Shown here in pieces: positions 38,682-49,746 of a stretch of DNA of 64,000 nucleotides. The position numbers were made by a program, and so were the translations under genes. Every line of letters begins with the position of its first letter. Position 1 is the first letter of the stretch. Origin of the DNA: CAJBLF01 sp964463255 (lineage in GTDB: Bacteria; Patescibacteriota; Gracilibacteria; Absconditabacterales; Absconditicoccaceae); assembly GCA_964463255.1 (NCBI GenBank), contig CAYXBC010000028.1, positions 13,334-77,333 of the forward strand, read 5' to 3'. Under the pieces are notes generated by a model, which was not told the DNA's origin, searched no databases, and saw only the letters and a program-made list of their open reading frames with translations.

Positions 38682-39896
38682 ATGAATAAAAAAGACTTCC
38701 CGGTTTTCAAAAACAATCCCTGACTCATTTTCTTGGATAATGCTGCTTCGACCCAGAAGCCGCAATACGTCATCGACGGCGTCTCTGAGTTCGTCGCTTC
38801 TTCTTACGCAAATATCCACAGAGGATTATATTCGCTTTCTGAAAGATCTGAGGAAGCATATCATCATTCCAAGGAGCTGGTAGGGGAGCTGATCAACTGC
38901 AAACCGAGCGAAATTATCTATAGCTACAATTCTACCTACGGAATCAACCTGATTGCTCAGTCATTAGTCGTGAGTGATATCCTCAAGGCAGGAGATACAG
39001 TTCTGCTCTGAATTCGAGAGCATCATGCAAATATTTTACCATGGCAAATATTAGCCCAAAGAAAAGGATTTACGATAGAATTTTTCAATATCGACGACGA
39101 ATATGAGATCGATCGAAATGATTTTGATCAGAAATATAGTGATAAAGTGAAAGTAGTTTCTATAGGTCATGTATCCAATGTCACCGGAAAGATCTACGAT
39201 GTCAAAAAGATAAAATCCAAACTTCGTGATGACACATTCTTTCTTGTGGATGGTTCGCAATCCGTGCCAAACTTTCCCGTCGATGTACAGGATATCGGCT
39301 GCGATTGTCTGGTATTCACCGGACACAAGATGATGGCGTATACAGGGCTCTGAGTCATCTACCTCAAGAAAGCATGGATCAAGACGCTGGTGCCTATCAT
39401 CCGTGGATGAGGTACGATAGAAGATGTAAGCACGGAAGGACATACCTTATTGGCAAACGCAGACAAATTCGAGGCAGGTACGCCGAATATCATAGGAGCA
39501 GTAAGCATGCTCAAGGCATTGGAATATATCAAGTCCATTGGTGGCATGCAAAAAATCCGGGAGCACGAACAGAAACTCGTAAAATTATGTCTGGAAGGAT
39601 TCAAAAAATACCAAGATAAAGTAGAGGTCATCGGACCACTCACGATGGACAGGTCTGCCTGACCGGTAGGCAGAGTAGCGGTATTTTCTTTCATACTTTC
39701 CAATAACGCTAATTTCAACAATGTCGGAGAGACCTTCGCTGCACAAAATATAGCGGTCCGTTGTGGTGGTCACTGTGCGTATCCGCTCCATAAACATTTC
39801 AAGAAACCATGAACCTGCAGGATGAGTGGATATGTGTACAACGATGAACAAGATATACAAGCGTTTTTCGAGGTTCTTGGAAAACTAGTAAAATAA
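38682..39896 (+). CDS. sufS: SufS-type cysteine desulfurase
   Basis: 404 residues. PLP enzyme taking sulfur from cysteine for Fe-S clusters. IFLDNAASTQKP near residue 18, ANIHRGLYSLS near residue 46, EHHANILPWQ near residue 117, PLP-binding Lys in FTGHKMMAYTG near residue 218, and active-site Cys in RCGGHCAYP near residue 359. Many TGA glycines (NNPGLIF, RGGGTI). A palindrome resembling repeat R2 is embedded at 39654-39674 and adds SAGPVGR where relatives are shorter. No sufBCD or sufU in the window. Confidence 0.94.
39654..39674. repeat. R2-like palindrome inside sufS
   Basis: TCTGCCT-GACCGGT-AGGCAGA, in frame, coding SAGPVGR. Related to the intergenic R2 palindromes. Confidence 0.6.
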
Positions 39897-39985
39897 ACTT
39901 TTATGATAAGCTCGCTGTACTCACGTTATTAATCACCAATTACAGATAAATCAGATCCCGAAGGGATAAATTACTATATATGTCA

Positions 39986-40017
39986 AGCCTTCCTACCGTA
40001 CAGGAAGGCTTTTTTTT
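39986..40017 (+). terminator. Rho-independent terminator
   Basis: AGCCTTCCT/AGGAAGGCT stem of 9 bp (39986-40010), 7-base loop, T8. Confidence 0.92.
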
Positions 40018-40040
40018 GTAAAAAAACAGAGTTACGGATA

Positions 40041-40055
40041 TACTTACTATAAGTA
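40041..40055. promoter_or_regulatory. inverted repeat in leader of the 555-aa gene
   Basis: TACTTA-CTA-TAAGTA, 32 bp before the ATG at 40087. The leader of the 1,737-aa gene has a longer inverted repeat in the same place. Confidence 0.45.
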
Positions 40056-40086
40056 GTTTATGACCTTTAGATTGTAGAAAAATACC

Positions 40087-41754
40087 ATGACTCCAACAGG
40101 AAAAAACGTTGAGGCATTACAGACTCAAGTAGATCAGGTAAAAGCTGCTCTTGATGTGCTCAAAAATGAAACCAATGAAGCGCTCAAAAAGGCCAAGATT
40201 GAAGAAGCTGCAGTAAAGGTGAAAGCAACAAAAGAAGCGATTACAAAAGAAATTGTAGCACTCAAGTGACGTACAGATACTACCTCAATAGAAAATAAAG
40301 CTAAGTTTGAAAAAATGTTTGCAACATTGGAAACATTGGAGACTTCAAATACCGATCTTGCAGCACTCAAGACAGAGGTAAATAGAAATTGGATTCAGAG
40401 GCAGCGAGATGGGGTGACAAGCAAAGAAGAACGAAAAGCCAATACATGAGCAAATATTTTACGTGTAGCATGATGAATAGGAGTAGTTGCTTTGGCGTGG
40501 AAATGAATAAAATCGCTCTTTGGCATAGGAAAAGAGAAAAATGATGAAAAAGATGACGATAAAAAAGAGGAAAAAACAGAAAAGAAACCACGGTGGAAGA
40601 AAGCGTTGCTGTGGTGATGATGACTGCTTGGATGAACTCTTGTACGAAAAAACTGGGATAAAATAAAAGAATTCCTCTGATTGTGAAATGCACTAAGTTT
40701 CGAGGACTCTCTTATACAAGCAGAAGCCGAACTTTGAAATATATCAGAATCAGATGAAATAAATCATGGAAGAATTACCTATGAAGAGTCAAATAAGCAG
40801 ATAAAATCGTATAATGGTGTATGAACTGCTATTGATAAATGAGGCTGGTTCAGTGCAAAAAAGATAGAATGATTGGATATAAAATTTTCTGATTATAAAC
40901 AACTTATCCATGCAGCAAATCTGACAAATTATATCAAACAAAAATATACCTGAAGATGTAAATCTGATACGCCATTTTATACAAACACGCTTACATGAGA
41001 TATCTATATCAAGATCAAAGATGGAGATGGTAAGGAAAAAGAACAGGAGATTATCAGTGGAGGGATATTTTCGACGTTAGCAAAGATCTGTCCTGATGTA
41101 TTAAATTGAATATTTACCGACACCAAAAATAAAGAAAAATTCTTAGCATATCTCAACAAACAAGGGCTATGGAAAGAATGAACTATAGAACCACCTGATC
41201 CCAAAGGAGATAAGATACAAAAAACCATGAACGATGTTCGAAAAGAGATCAATGATACGCCAACTGACTTTGACCCAATAGGAAAGGAGAGAGGACAAAT
41301 AATTACCGTACCTGGAAATGCTGAAAAAACGGAATATACAATACAAAGCCGGTGAAATAGGAAACAAGAAACTAAAATAAAGATGGAAGCTGATTCGGAG
41401 GGAAATATCATATCGTGAAAAATTGATGGGGTAAACGTTACATTTACTACAGTAAAAGAATTATTGAGAACCGCGAATTTAGTGAATAAACTAAAATATC
41501 AATATCATGTTGTGACACCATTGTTACTATGACCAAACGAAAAAGCATTTTATCGGACCAGTTCATTTGGGGTAGTATGATGACATCCGTGAATATATGT
41601 AGATAATGCGACAGTATGGACTTTGGATGATAGAGTCATAAAAAAAGAAACATTGGAGAGTGTATTCCCTACGGTATTGATAAACAAAGAGGTAGTTATT
41701 GCCTATATAAATGGATTGAAAGATGAGACCGGTAAATGATTATGGGAAAAATAA
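40087..41754 (+). CDS. membrane-anchored coiled-coil protein, 555 aa (paralogue of the giant protein)
   Basis: Not recognised. N-terminal coiled coil (residues 1-100, QTQVDQVKAALDVLKNETNE), a hydrophobic span at about 122-145, a very charged Lys/Glu/Asp linker, the motif KKP-(CGG)W-KKAL, a second short hydrophobic stretch at 170-185, then a 360-residue soluble domain rich in Lys, Thr and Asn. The N-terminal 190 residues match those of the 1,737-aa protein in order and spacing. About 25 glycines are TGA. First gene of a four-gene block (40087-48707). No signal peptide; topology is unclear. Confidence 0.75.
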
Positions 41755-41791
41755 TACTCCAAGGGACTATTTATCTTGTAAGCATATCATC

Positions 41792-42310
41792 ATGGAAAAA
41801 GAAGAGCTAAAGGAAAGTACAGAGGTAGATGAACAGGAAAAAATCGAGCTATTAGAAACATTGGAAAAAGCGAAATCGACACAGGAACGTGTAGAATTAT
41901 TCGGGAAAGTAATGGATACCTATGGGGTGGATGCGTTAGTCTCGCTCATACCGGAATTAGGTGATGCATGATCAAGTATTGCGTCGTCATTATATCTTTT
42001 GGCTGAAGCAAAAAGGATGTGATTTTCGATACGGGAATATTTGAAAATAGTAGGATATCAGTCAGCTGATGCACTAATATGAGCGGTTCCGGTGATTGGT
42101 GATATAGCTGATTATTTTTTCAAAGCAAATAAACGATCAGCTAAAATCTTTGCCAAACATTTTGAAAGATTAAAAAAAGAAGCATATAAGAAATGAGTCT
42201 CTCAAGAAGAGATAAATGCTATAGAAAATAATAACAATAAATTTATCGAAATAATAAAAAAACAGCTAATACTGCATAAAAAAGTGAAGAAATATATATC
42301 TAAAAAATAA
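41792..42310 (+). CDS. DUF4112 family membrane protein
   Basis: 172 residues. An acidic N-terminus is followed by the DUF4112 pattern: LVSLIPELGDAGSSIASSLY near residue 50, then GAVPVIGDIADYFFKANKR near residue 98, two matching IP.(L/V/I)GD turns between hydrophobic helices. The family is of unknown function and is usually membrane-bound. The C-terminus is basic and helical. Four TGA glycines including GDAGSS. Lies 37 bp after the 555-aa gene and has its own terminator after it, so these two are probably one transcript. Confidence 0.85.
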
Positions 42311-42337
42311 GTACATAAGATTGTGTTGATATGTCAA

Positions 42338-42369
42338 GAAACACTCGTCATAAGGAGGGTGTTTTTTTG
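42338..42369 (+). terminator. Rho-independent terminator
   Basis: AACACTC ... GAGGGTGTT with a T-run, after the DUF4112 gene. Confidence 0.75.
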
Positions 42370-42385
42370 TAAAAAACACAGAGAA

Positions 42386-42413
42386 GGAATATACTATGTA
42401 TGTAGTATATTCC
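42386..42413. promoter_or_regulatory. 28-bp inverted repeat upstream of the giant gene
   Basis: GGAATATACTA-TGTATG-TAGTATATTCC: perfect 11-bp arms, 24 bp before the ATG at 42437. No T-run, so operator-like and not a terminator. Confidence 0.6.
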
Positions 42414-42436
42414 AATTTATTCGATAGTAGCGACGT

Positions 42437-45400
42437 ATGACAAATATCGAGATACTAAAGGCTCAAGTAGATCAAGTAAAAACTGATCTTGATTTGCTCA
42501 AAACAGAAACTAATGAGGCATCCAGAAAATCCAAAGCTGAATTAGCTGCAGACAAAGTAAAAAACGCTAAAGAGGAAATTACCAAAAGACTTGAAGCACT
42601 CAAGTGATTTACTGATGCGAAGTCATTGGCTGATATAGGCAGACTTGAAACAATGCTGAAGACATTAGAGAACTCAAGCAATGCGCTCGATCAACTAAAA
42701 AATTCCGTGGTGACACCGATAGAAGCTCCTAAGCCGAAAGAGACCGTCGATAATACGGCAGATCTTACGAATATTACCAACGGTATCGCTGGATTGAAAG
42801 CATTGGTGACAGAACTACAGACTATCATAGATGAATATATTAAACAGAAAAGCACGATGAATGAGGTACAGAAGACCGCGAAAGAGCAAGAGATAGCCCA
42901 AAAGAAAATAGCAATCGAAGCCAAGAGAAAAGAGGTGCAGGAAATAATTGACAGGATCAGAAAAGGACGGAAGGATTTCAAGATGGATACTATCACTGAT
43001 GCCGATATGAAAAAAGCGATGACAGAACAAAAAAACAAGGAAGAAACATCACTTGCAAACTACGAAAACGAACTCAAGGCGATAAATACGCCGGTTTCCT
43101 GATTTTGGGAAAAAGTGAAGAACGGGGCTGAGAAAGCATGGGAACGAGGAAAAGAGAATCCCGGCAAAGCCATCGCGGTGACTGCGGGAATAGGGTTGCT
43201 GGTATGGTGAATTTCAAAGTTATTCGGGAAAAAGAAAAAAGAAAAATCTGAAGAAGGAGAAAAGGAAGAAAAGAAACCACGGTGGAAGAAAGCATTGATG
43301 TGGGTATGAATAGGTACATGATGACTTCTGATTCGAAAAAACCGAGATAGTATAAAGAATTGGTTTAATGGATTATTCAGTAAAGAAACACCTTCTAATT
43401 GACCAGATATATCTAGCGAATTCAATACATTACCAGAGAATGAAAAAGAAGAATATCGTGCGACATCAGAGAGTGTCGATGAATTTTCCAAAACAAATAT
43501 TGATATAAATACGGTAGTGAGTTTCTCAGAAAATGAACAAGAGAATAAAGAGAGAAAGGCGAGTATTATCCATTGATTAGATAAAGAAGCAGAAAATCTA
43601 CAAGCATTTACCAGCAACAGTACGCTTGATTATATATCATGAGAGACGACTGATGGTCCGATTGAAAGTATTATGAATTGGAGTAAAGATAAAATGCACA
43701 AATTATTACTGCCTTTTTTATCGGGGTTGGAATCATTCAAACCATTCGGTGCAGAATTTATTTCTCATCCTGCAGAGACATTGGAAAACTGGCTAAAATG
43801 AGGGGAAGCGTGAGAACGCAAAAGGATACTCTCATTATATTATAGGGAATACATGAATATCATCAATTATGCAGTAGAGAAGAAAAAAATATTGGAAGAA
43901 AAACTCGCAAAACAAGAGGTGATGAAAATAAGGATAAACGAAGAACCGACAGAAAAAGAACAAGAGGCTATCGAAGATTTATTGGATAATGATGAACGAA
44001 GGAAATGAAAATTAGATTCATTTTTCAAAAGCCATAAATTGAAAGATTTGCCGGCACTCTGTAAAGAATATGGTATAGAGACATCTGAGGTTTCAAAAGA
44101 TACGCAAGAGCTATTGACGAGTATTCAGGAAGAGAAGGATGATATCCTACAGAAAGATGATGATGGAGAAACGGTATTTTCCAGAGCAGAAACAGATCTA
44201 GCAGACGGATCATTAGAGAATGATTCCAAAGCCGAACTAGATAAGACATGCAAAGAGTTGTTGGACATAGAATTTTGAGACAATAGCAAATCGTTATTTG
44301 GTGCATATACACATCTAATCACTGATATTTTTAGGGGCAATAAGGAACTCACGGATAGTTTTATGGAAAAGACGAAGTTGAAAGAAGTTAGCGAAGAGTT
44401 TAAGGCGAATCTGGAATGATACAGAGCAAAGATCAAAGCATGAACGTTTTCAGCCGAAGATCTAAAGAATATGAAGAATCAGACAGAAACATATCTCAAT
44501 GCCAAAAAACAGTATGAGATTACGATGAAAAATATCGATAATATGTCAGATGGGGTAAATATTAATCGATGAAAAATTTTAAGTCTTCCTTTAGATGCTA
44601 TCAAAGATATCGGGAAAGCAATAGGTACATGAAAGACCAATTCGCGACGAGAAAGGATTGGATATGGATTGTGATGATGCTATGTCCTAGGACAGACATT
44701 ATACATATGATCAAAGATTATTCCATGATGAACGTTGGTGTGACAGGCAGCAAGGATGTGAGCATGGTGAATAGGGAAAGTTTGAATTAAGATAGGTAAA
44801 TTACCGATAACAGTAGCAGAATCGTGATTGAAATTACTTACCTGAAGAACACATCTTACCAGCTGGTGACGAAGCAGATATCTGAAAGGCGCTAGTCATC
44901 TAAACGATTTGGAAAAAGCTGATGTATTGAAATATGCATTCCTAAATGGAGAGATGTCTGAAAGTTGAGTACTTAGTGTTGCTAGAAAGTTGAAGATAGC
45001 TTCCAGTTCATGAGGTCGTATAAATAGTATCGATGAGATACTGAGTAAATGGTGATTAAGTGATCCCAAACAAGTTGAACTGTTCAAAAAATATAGAAAA
45101 AACAAGAATATAAGGGAACTTCTTATAAAGAAATCTCCTATAAATAATCTCAGACTATCCGATAAGATAAAATATACATTCAATGATAAAATATTGAAAT
45201 TAGAGATGGGATTCAATCCTGATAATTTCACCAAACTCCAAAAGATAGAAGAGAATATCAAAACCTTGTGAGTATGAACCAAGGAAAAGCTTTTCTGGGA
45301 ATCATTTATGCAAAACACAAAAACACTAGACAAGGTAGATGAATTGATGCACAACCCAAACCTTACATGATTGATTGCGGAAATAGGAGCTACCAGTGAT

Positions 45401-47650
45401 GATTATGCTAGAGTATCAAAAATATTAGCAAAAGAATTTCATACCTTTTCATCATTAGATGAATTTGAAGAATACCTAAAGTTCTTAAAAAATAACAAAG
45501 CAACTATCACAAACACAACAACATTTATGAGAAACAGTATCTGAAAACGATCTACAATTAAAACAATGGATGCTGCAGCTCAATCAAAATATATAGAGAC
45601 AGCAAAACTCAATACATCGTTTCTTGATAGACGCATCAATGGGATGAAAGAGAATTTCAAAAAATCTGCAGAGACATTAAAAAATCTTATAAAGAATAAA
45701 AGGACTCCCTACCCTGCATCGGTCGAATCGGTGGCTAACGGACTAGAAAATATAGCAACAACTGATAATGAAATACTTGCTGCTATGCAAGCTGCTCCAG
45801 AAATTGGAGAGTGAGGGTGGTTAGTGAAAATGAGCAAAAACAAACAATTGATGCAGGAAATTATGCCCTTGTTCAAAAATAAGGAATTTGTGAAAGAAAT
45901 CGCTCAAGCGAAAAATACTGAATCCATAAAAGCAGTCTTTGAAAAATTCGGAAAAAAACTTCCAGATACTATACCAGAAGAATTTGTAAACTCATTGGCA
46001 AAGACAAAAAGCACAAAAAAAATTACTGATACTATGAAATATATCGAAAAATATGAAGAATTGACGAAAATCCAAAAAATACTTAAAGCGCCAGGAATGA
46101 AATATGCAAGCAGAGTATTTGGAAGGGCATTGAGTATTGTTGGTTTTGGTTTCGGTGCATATACTGCAGTAGGTAAATTCAATGAAGCTACCGAAATAGC
46201 AAAGACAAACCAGGAAAGAGCGGCGGTAAAAAAAGCTGATGCATGGTTTGAATCAGGGTATGCAGTAGTAGCAGGTGTAGAAGCTCTATGAGCTTTTGGT
46301 GCTTTGGCTGGTATAGAAAGTGTATGTGCTTTCGTACCTGGTGTGTGATGGATTGTAGGTGGAGTAATCCTCGGTGTAAGTTATTTTGCCAAAGAGGTAA
46401 TCTTCGAAACATTGGATAAATATAATAAGAATTACAAAGATCTTCTTGGTCAAGCTCCATTGCTAATAAGAGAACATATTATAAGTACGATACTGTGAGG
46501 TGCAAAGGAAGATCGTAGTTTCGGTGATTGGACGGTAGGAATATTCAAGAATATGGAACATCTATCAAAAAAAACCTGATCCGAAGGAATCAAAGCATTG
46601 CTCTATACAGAGGAATGGAAACAGAATCAATTAGCTATGATAGATATCAATGATACGCAGTTGATGGATAAATTAGAAAAGGAGAATCCGCCTATCACAC
46701 GTACACAAGTAGCTGAAGCAGTAAATCAAGTAGAGAAAAATGTAAAAGCAAGATATGACTATCTGGCGAAAAGATGCGGTGTATATACCGTAGATGGCGT
46801 GCAATATGTCGACCTAAAAAAAATTATATCTCCAGATGCAATAAAAAACTGAATATGATTGCATGCACTAGATAAATTACTGATAGAGTCTCAATACGGT
46901 ATTGCTAATCCAGAAACATTTGGTGATCCACAAAAGATTGAACAGCAACAAAAAACAACCAAAGAGACATTAGATAAAGAGCAAGAAAAATTCAAAACAT
47001 TAGAATCGTTGTGTATAAAAGATCCTATATCTATGTTGTATATCTATCGTTATATCAATGAATATAGGCAACATCTACAGCAATTCGGATTTGATGAGTC
47101 AGGGGAAAATAGAGAACCAGCATATGAAGCTATTGTCAAAAATATGGAATATTTTGACACGTATATGGGATACAAGATTATGGAAGAGGGAATAGAGGTA
47201 AATGCGTATAGTTCATCATTCCTTGCTCCGAATTTTGTCATTCTAAGGGATTTCTTTGTTTCATACAAATTAGAACAACAGATTTCCGATAAAGAATTGT
47301 ATAATTCCACATCAAAATTACAGACCATACTCTATAGGATTGCGACTGAAGTAGTATGAGCAAAAATAAATAATTCCATGGATGATATCAAAAACATCTT
47401 CAATGAAACCAATGAAAAAGCATACGGAATATATTTCCATGATAATAAATTAGATATCAACGGAAATTATTTCGCTGACACGGAATATATGTGAACCGAT
47501 ATTGCAACCATAAAAAAGATAAGAGCGGATATTGTAGAGCAAGTCAAAGATAATGATCTAATTGATATCTGAACAGGAGATACATATCTCAATAAAGAGA
47601 TAGGCAATGCCTATATTAGGATTATTGACCAAGAAGTTGCAAGAACATAA
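42437..47650 (+). CDS. giant membrane-anchored coiled-coil protein, 1,737 aa
   Basis: The longest gene of the window; one open frame of 1,738 codons when TGA is glycine (more than 40 such codons). Unrecognised. N-terminal coiled coil (1-220), hydrophobic spans near 241-258 and 286-300 around the KKP-(CGG)W-KKAL motif shared with the 555-aa protein, long charged helical regions, a hydrophobic Gly-rich patch near 735-790, a larger one near 1225-1325 (EALGAFGALAG), and a soluble C-terminus. No signal peptide, no cysteine-rich or repeat domain, no enzyme motif. Its size is extreme for a reduced genome, suggesting a structural or surface role. Confidence 0.8.
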
Positions 47651-47681
47651 TAATCTATTATTTTATCATTAATGAGTTCCT

Positions 47682-48707
47682 ATGTCAGAAGATCAAGAGA
47701 AAATCAAGACTGAATCATGAGCGGAAACTATAGAAGATACCAAGACCCAGCTCGCTGAGATGTATCTCAATTTCCTCGATAAACAAAAATGATGACTCAT
47801 GGCTACGTGAGCTTCATTAGGTGTCAATCTCAATCCTCTCCAGAAGGATGCTGTAGAATATCTCACGAGCGAAGCTGCTGAAGAAGAAGATATCCTCTCA
47901 AAAATAGGAAAGAATATCAAAGAGAAACTCATAGAGAAAGTGACAGAATGAACATTTTTGGAATACAATAAAGCGAACTTAACCAAGATGAAATCCTTAA
48001 TTATGCAATATAAGGGCGATCAAGCTAAGCTACAAGAGCTTATGAAACAGATTGAGGAAGGAAAGGATCCTACGGCTGAAAGTCTACCTAGTATAGCTCC
48101 TACTGAACAACAGCAATCTCTCCAACAGCAAAAATCTGAAGAACCGCCCCTTGCAGAGAATAATTGAACAGTACTTCCTTCTGAAGAGCTAACTCCGAAT
48201 GTTCCCGTTCCACCGGCCGTAATAGCAGGAGCTGCGGTAGTGTGAGCAGGCGTGGTAGCTGTTGAAAAGGTAGATAAATTGACCTATAATGAACCCCTAA
48301 AAGGCCGTGACGTGAAGATTACGTCCGAATTTGGCAAAAGGACCAATCCTATTACTTGAGAGCCATGACAGATGCATTACGGCATAGATATAGCTATGCC
48401 AAAAAAAACACCAATCCACAGTATTGTCTCAGGCAAAGTTATCGAGAATGCACGAGACAAGAAATGATGAGGGAATTATATTGTTATCGAGTGAGATGAT
48501 GGCAGAAAATATTCCTATCTACATCTCAACAATCGCTCGGATCTTCAGATAGATACAATCGTCAAAACAGGTGATGTAATCGGAAAAGTAGGTTCTACAT
48601 GAAAGAGCACCTGACCACATCTGCATCTCACGATAAAAGAAAACGACAAGCCGGTAGATCCATTAGCCGCCTTGCCGCAAGTATTCGAAAACTATACCAT
48701 GGCTTAA
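47682..48707 (+). CDS. M23/LytM-family peptidase, membrane-anchored
   Basis: 341 residues. Acidic, helical N-terminus; Gln/Pro-rich stretch; a hydrophobic span at about 179-194; then a LytM domain: SEFGKRTNPITG near residue 215, zinc ligands in MHYGIDIAMP near residue 232 and GPHLHLTI near residue 312. M23 enzymes cut cross-bridges in peptidoglycan; all zinc ligands look present, so it is probably active. Starts 31 bp after the giant gene on the same strand. Its stop overlaps by 4 bp the stop of the convergent repressor gene. Confidence 0.92.
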
Positions 48708-49324
48708 ATATCTTTGATAATCTTTTTTACAACTCCGATGACTTTGGTTTCATCATATTTATCAATTTCTACATTATCAAAAAATCTATTCACTGATTCT
48801 AGAAACCGTTTACCATCTTTTTGGATAATTTTTTTCAATTTCGGGAGCTCATTATGAATCACGAAAACATAATCATTGATATCATAACTTGCTTGCTGTT
48901 TGATGAGAACAAGATCGCCGTCCTGTATCTTGGGCTCCATACTGTTTCCTTTTGCTCTGACAAAAAAGCAAGTACTGACATCTTTGATACCCATCATCGC
49001 CATGGTGACCGGCATTTTTTCCTGTGAATATTCATCGATGACTCTTTTCCCTTTGTTGCCGCATTGAGCGAAACCATAGATAGGAAGCTGGACGATATCA
49101 TTAAATCTATCGGTGATATTTTCTCTGAGTAATCTATATCCTTGGTCATCTTTGACGAAATATCCTTTCAGAACCAATTGGTTTAATTTATTGAGAACGG
49201 TCTGCGGATGGCTTGCTCAGATATTATGAGCAATCTCCCTGAGCGTGATACCTTCTTGATTCGTGTTTTTTTTGAAAAAAGCGATAAGTGATTTCTGTAC
49301 ATTATCAAGGTCTTTGGTGGTCAT
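48704..49324 (-). CDS. LexA-like repressor (winged helix plus S24 peptidase domain)
   Basis: 206 residues. An N-terminal helix-turn-helix (ITLREIAHNIGASHPQTVLN, residues 20-40; its Gly is TGA), then a LexA/UmuD fold: FAQCGNKG near residue 87 as candidate self-cleavage site (Cys-Gly, as in UmuD), Ser nucleophile in AKGNSMEP near residue 124, and Lys in ELPKLKKI near residue 161. A DNA-damage-responsive repressor is likely: the gene is divergent from recA, and a palindrome overlaps its own promoter. Not a close match to classic LexA, so no symbol given. Confidence 0.82.
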
Positions 49325-49451
49325 AGAGAAGTGTAGTAAAAGATTAAAAAGATTTTTTAAGGTAATGTGCTCATTTCACTCGCAATAACTATACTATTAA
49401 AATCCATAATATTCACATAGGCGTATACATAGTACTATCAATTTCGTTTCC

Positions 49452-49479
49452 ATTATAATGATTGCTTTGACGCTGTCAA
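49452..49479 (-). promoter_or_regulatory. promoter of the S24 repressor with overlapping palindrome
   Basis: TTGACA (49479-49474), 16-bp spacer, TATAAT (49457-49452). The palindrome TTGAC-GCT-GTCAA (49467-49479) covers the -35 box, a position for autorepression. Confidence 0.7.
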
Positions 49480-49483
49480 GTAA

Positions 49484-49496
49484 ATTTTGACAAAAT
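49484..49496. promoter_or_regulatory. candidate operator ATTTTGACAAAAT
   Basis: Perfect odd palindrome 5 bp from the repressor promoter. Cores TTTGTCAAA recur at 52602 and 58971. Confidence 0.5.
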
Positions 49497-49746
49497 CAAT
49501 CATATTTTTGACAGAGAGAAAGATTATAGGTGAGCATACGAAAAAAATCTCTTGATTTTCTCAAAAAATTCTGTAAACTTCATTGCGTTGATGAAAACAG
49601 TCTCGAAAAAATGACTCATGTGGCTTGTACGATTGATATCGTAAATCATATGAATCTCCCTCGAACATTTCATTACATACAATGAAAAATTGAAAATTGA
49701 AAATTAGAAATTTAAAATTCGTTTAATAATCTTATAGCAAAATAGT

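Larger units (their letters stand above)
49325..49746. other. intergenic region between repressor and recA
   Basis: About 420 bp with no gene. It contains the repressor promoter and two palindromic candidate operators (49467-49496), and an A/T-rich recA leader without Shine-Dalgarno. Confidence 0.6.

Noticed and set aside
42437..47650. Ten or more separate small genes in this interval
   Set aside because: All the pieces are in one frame separated only by TGA, so they are one gene in this code.
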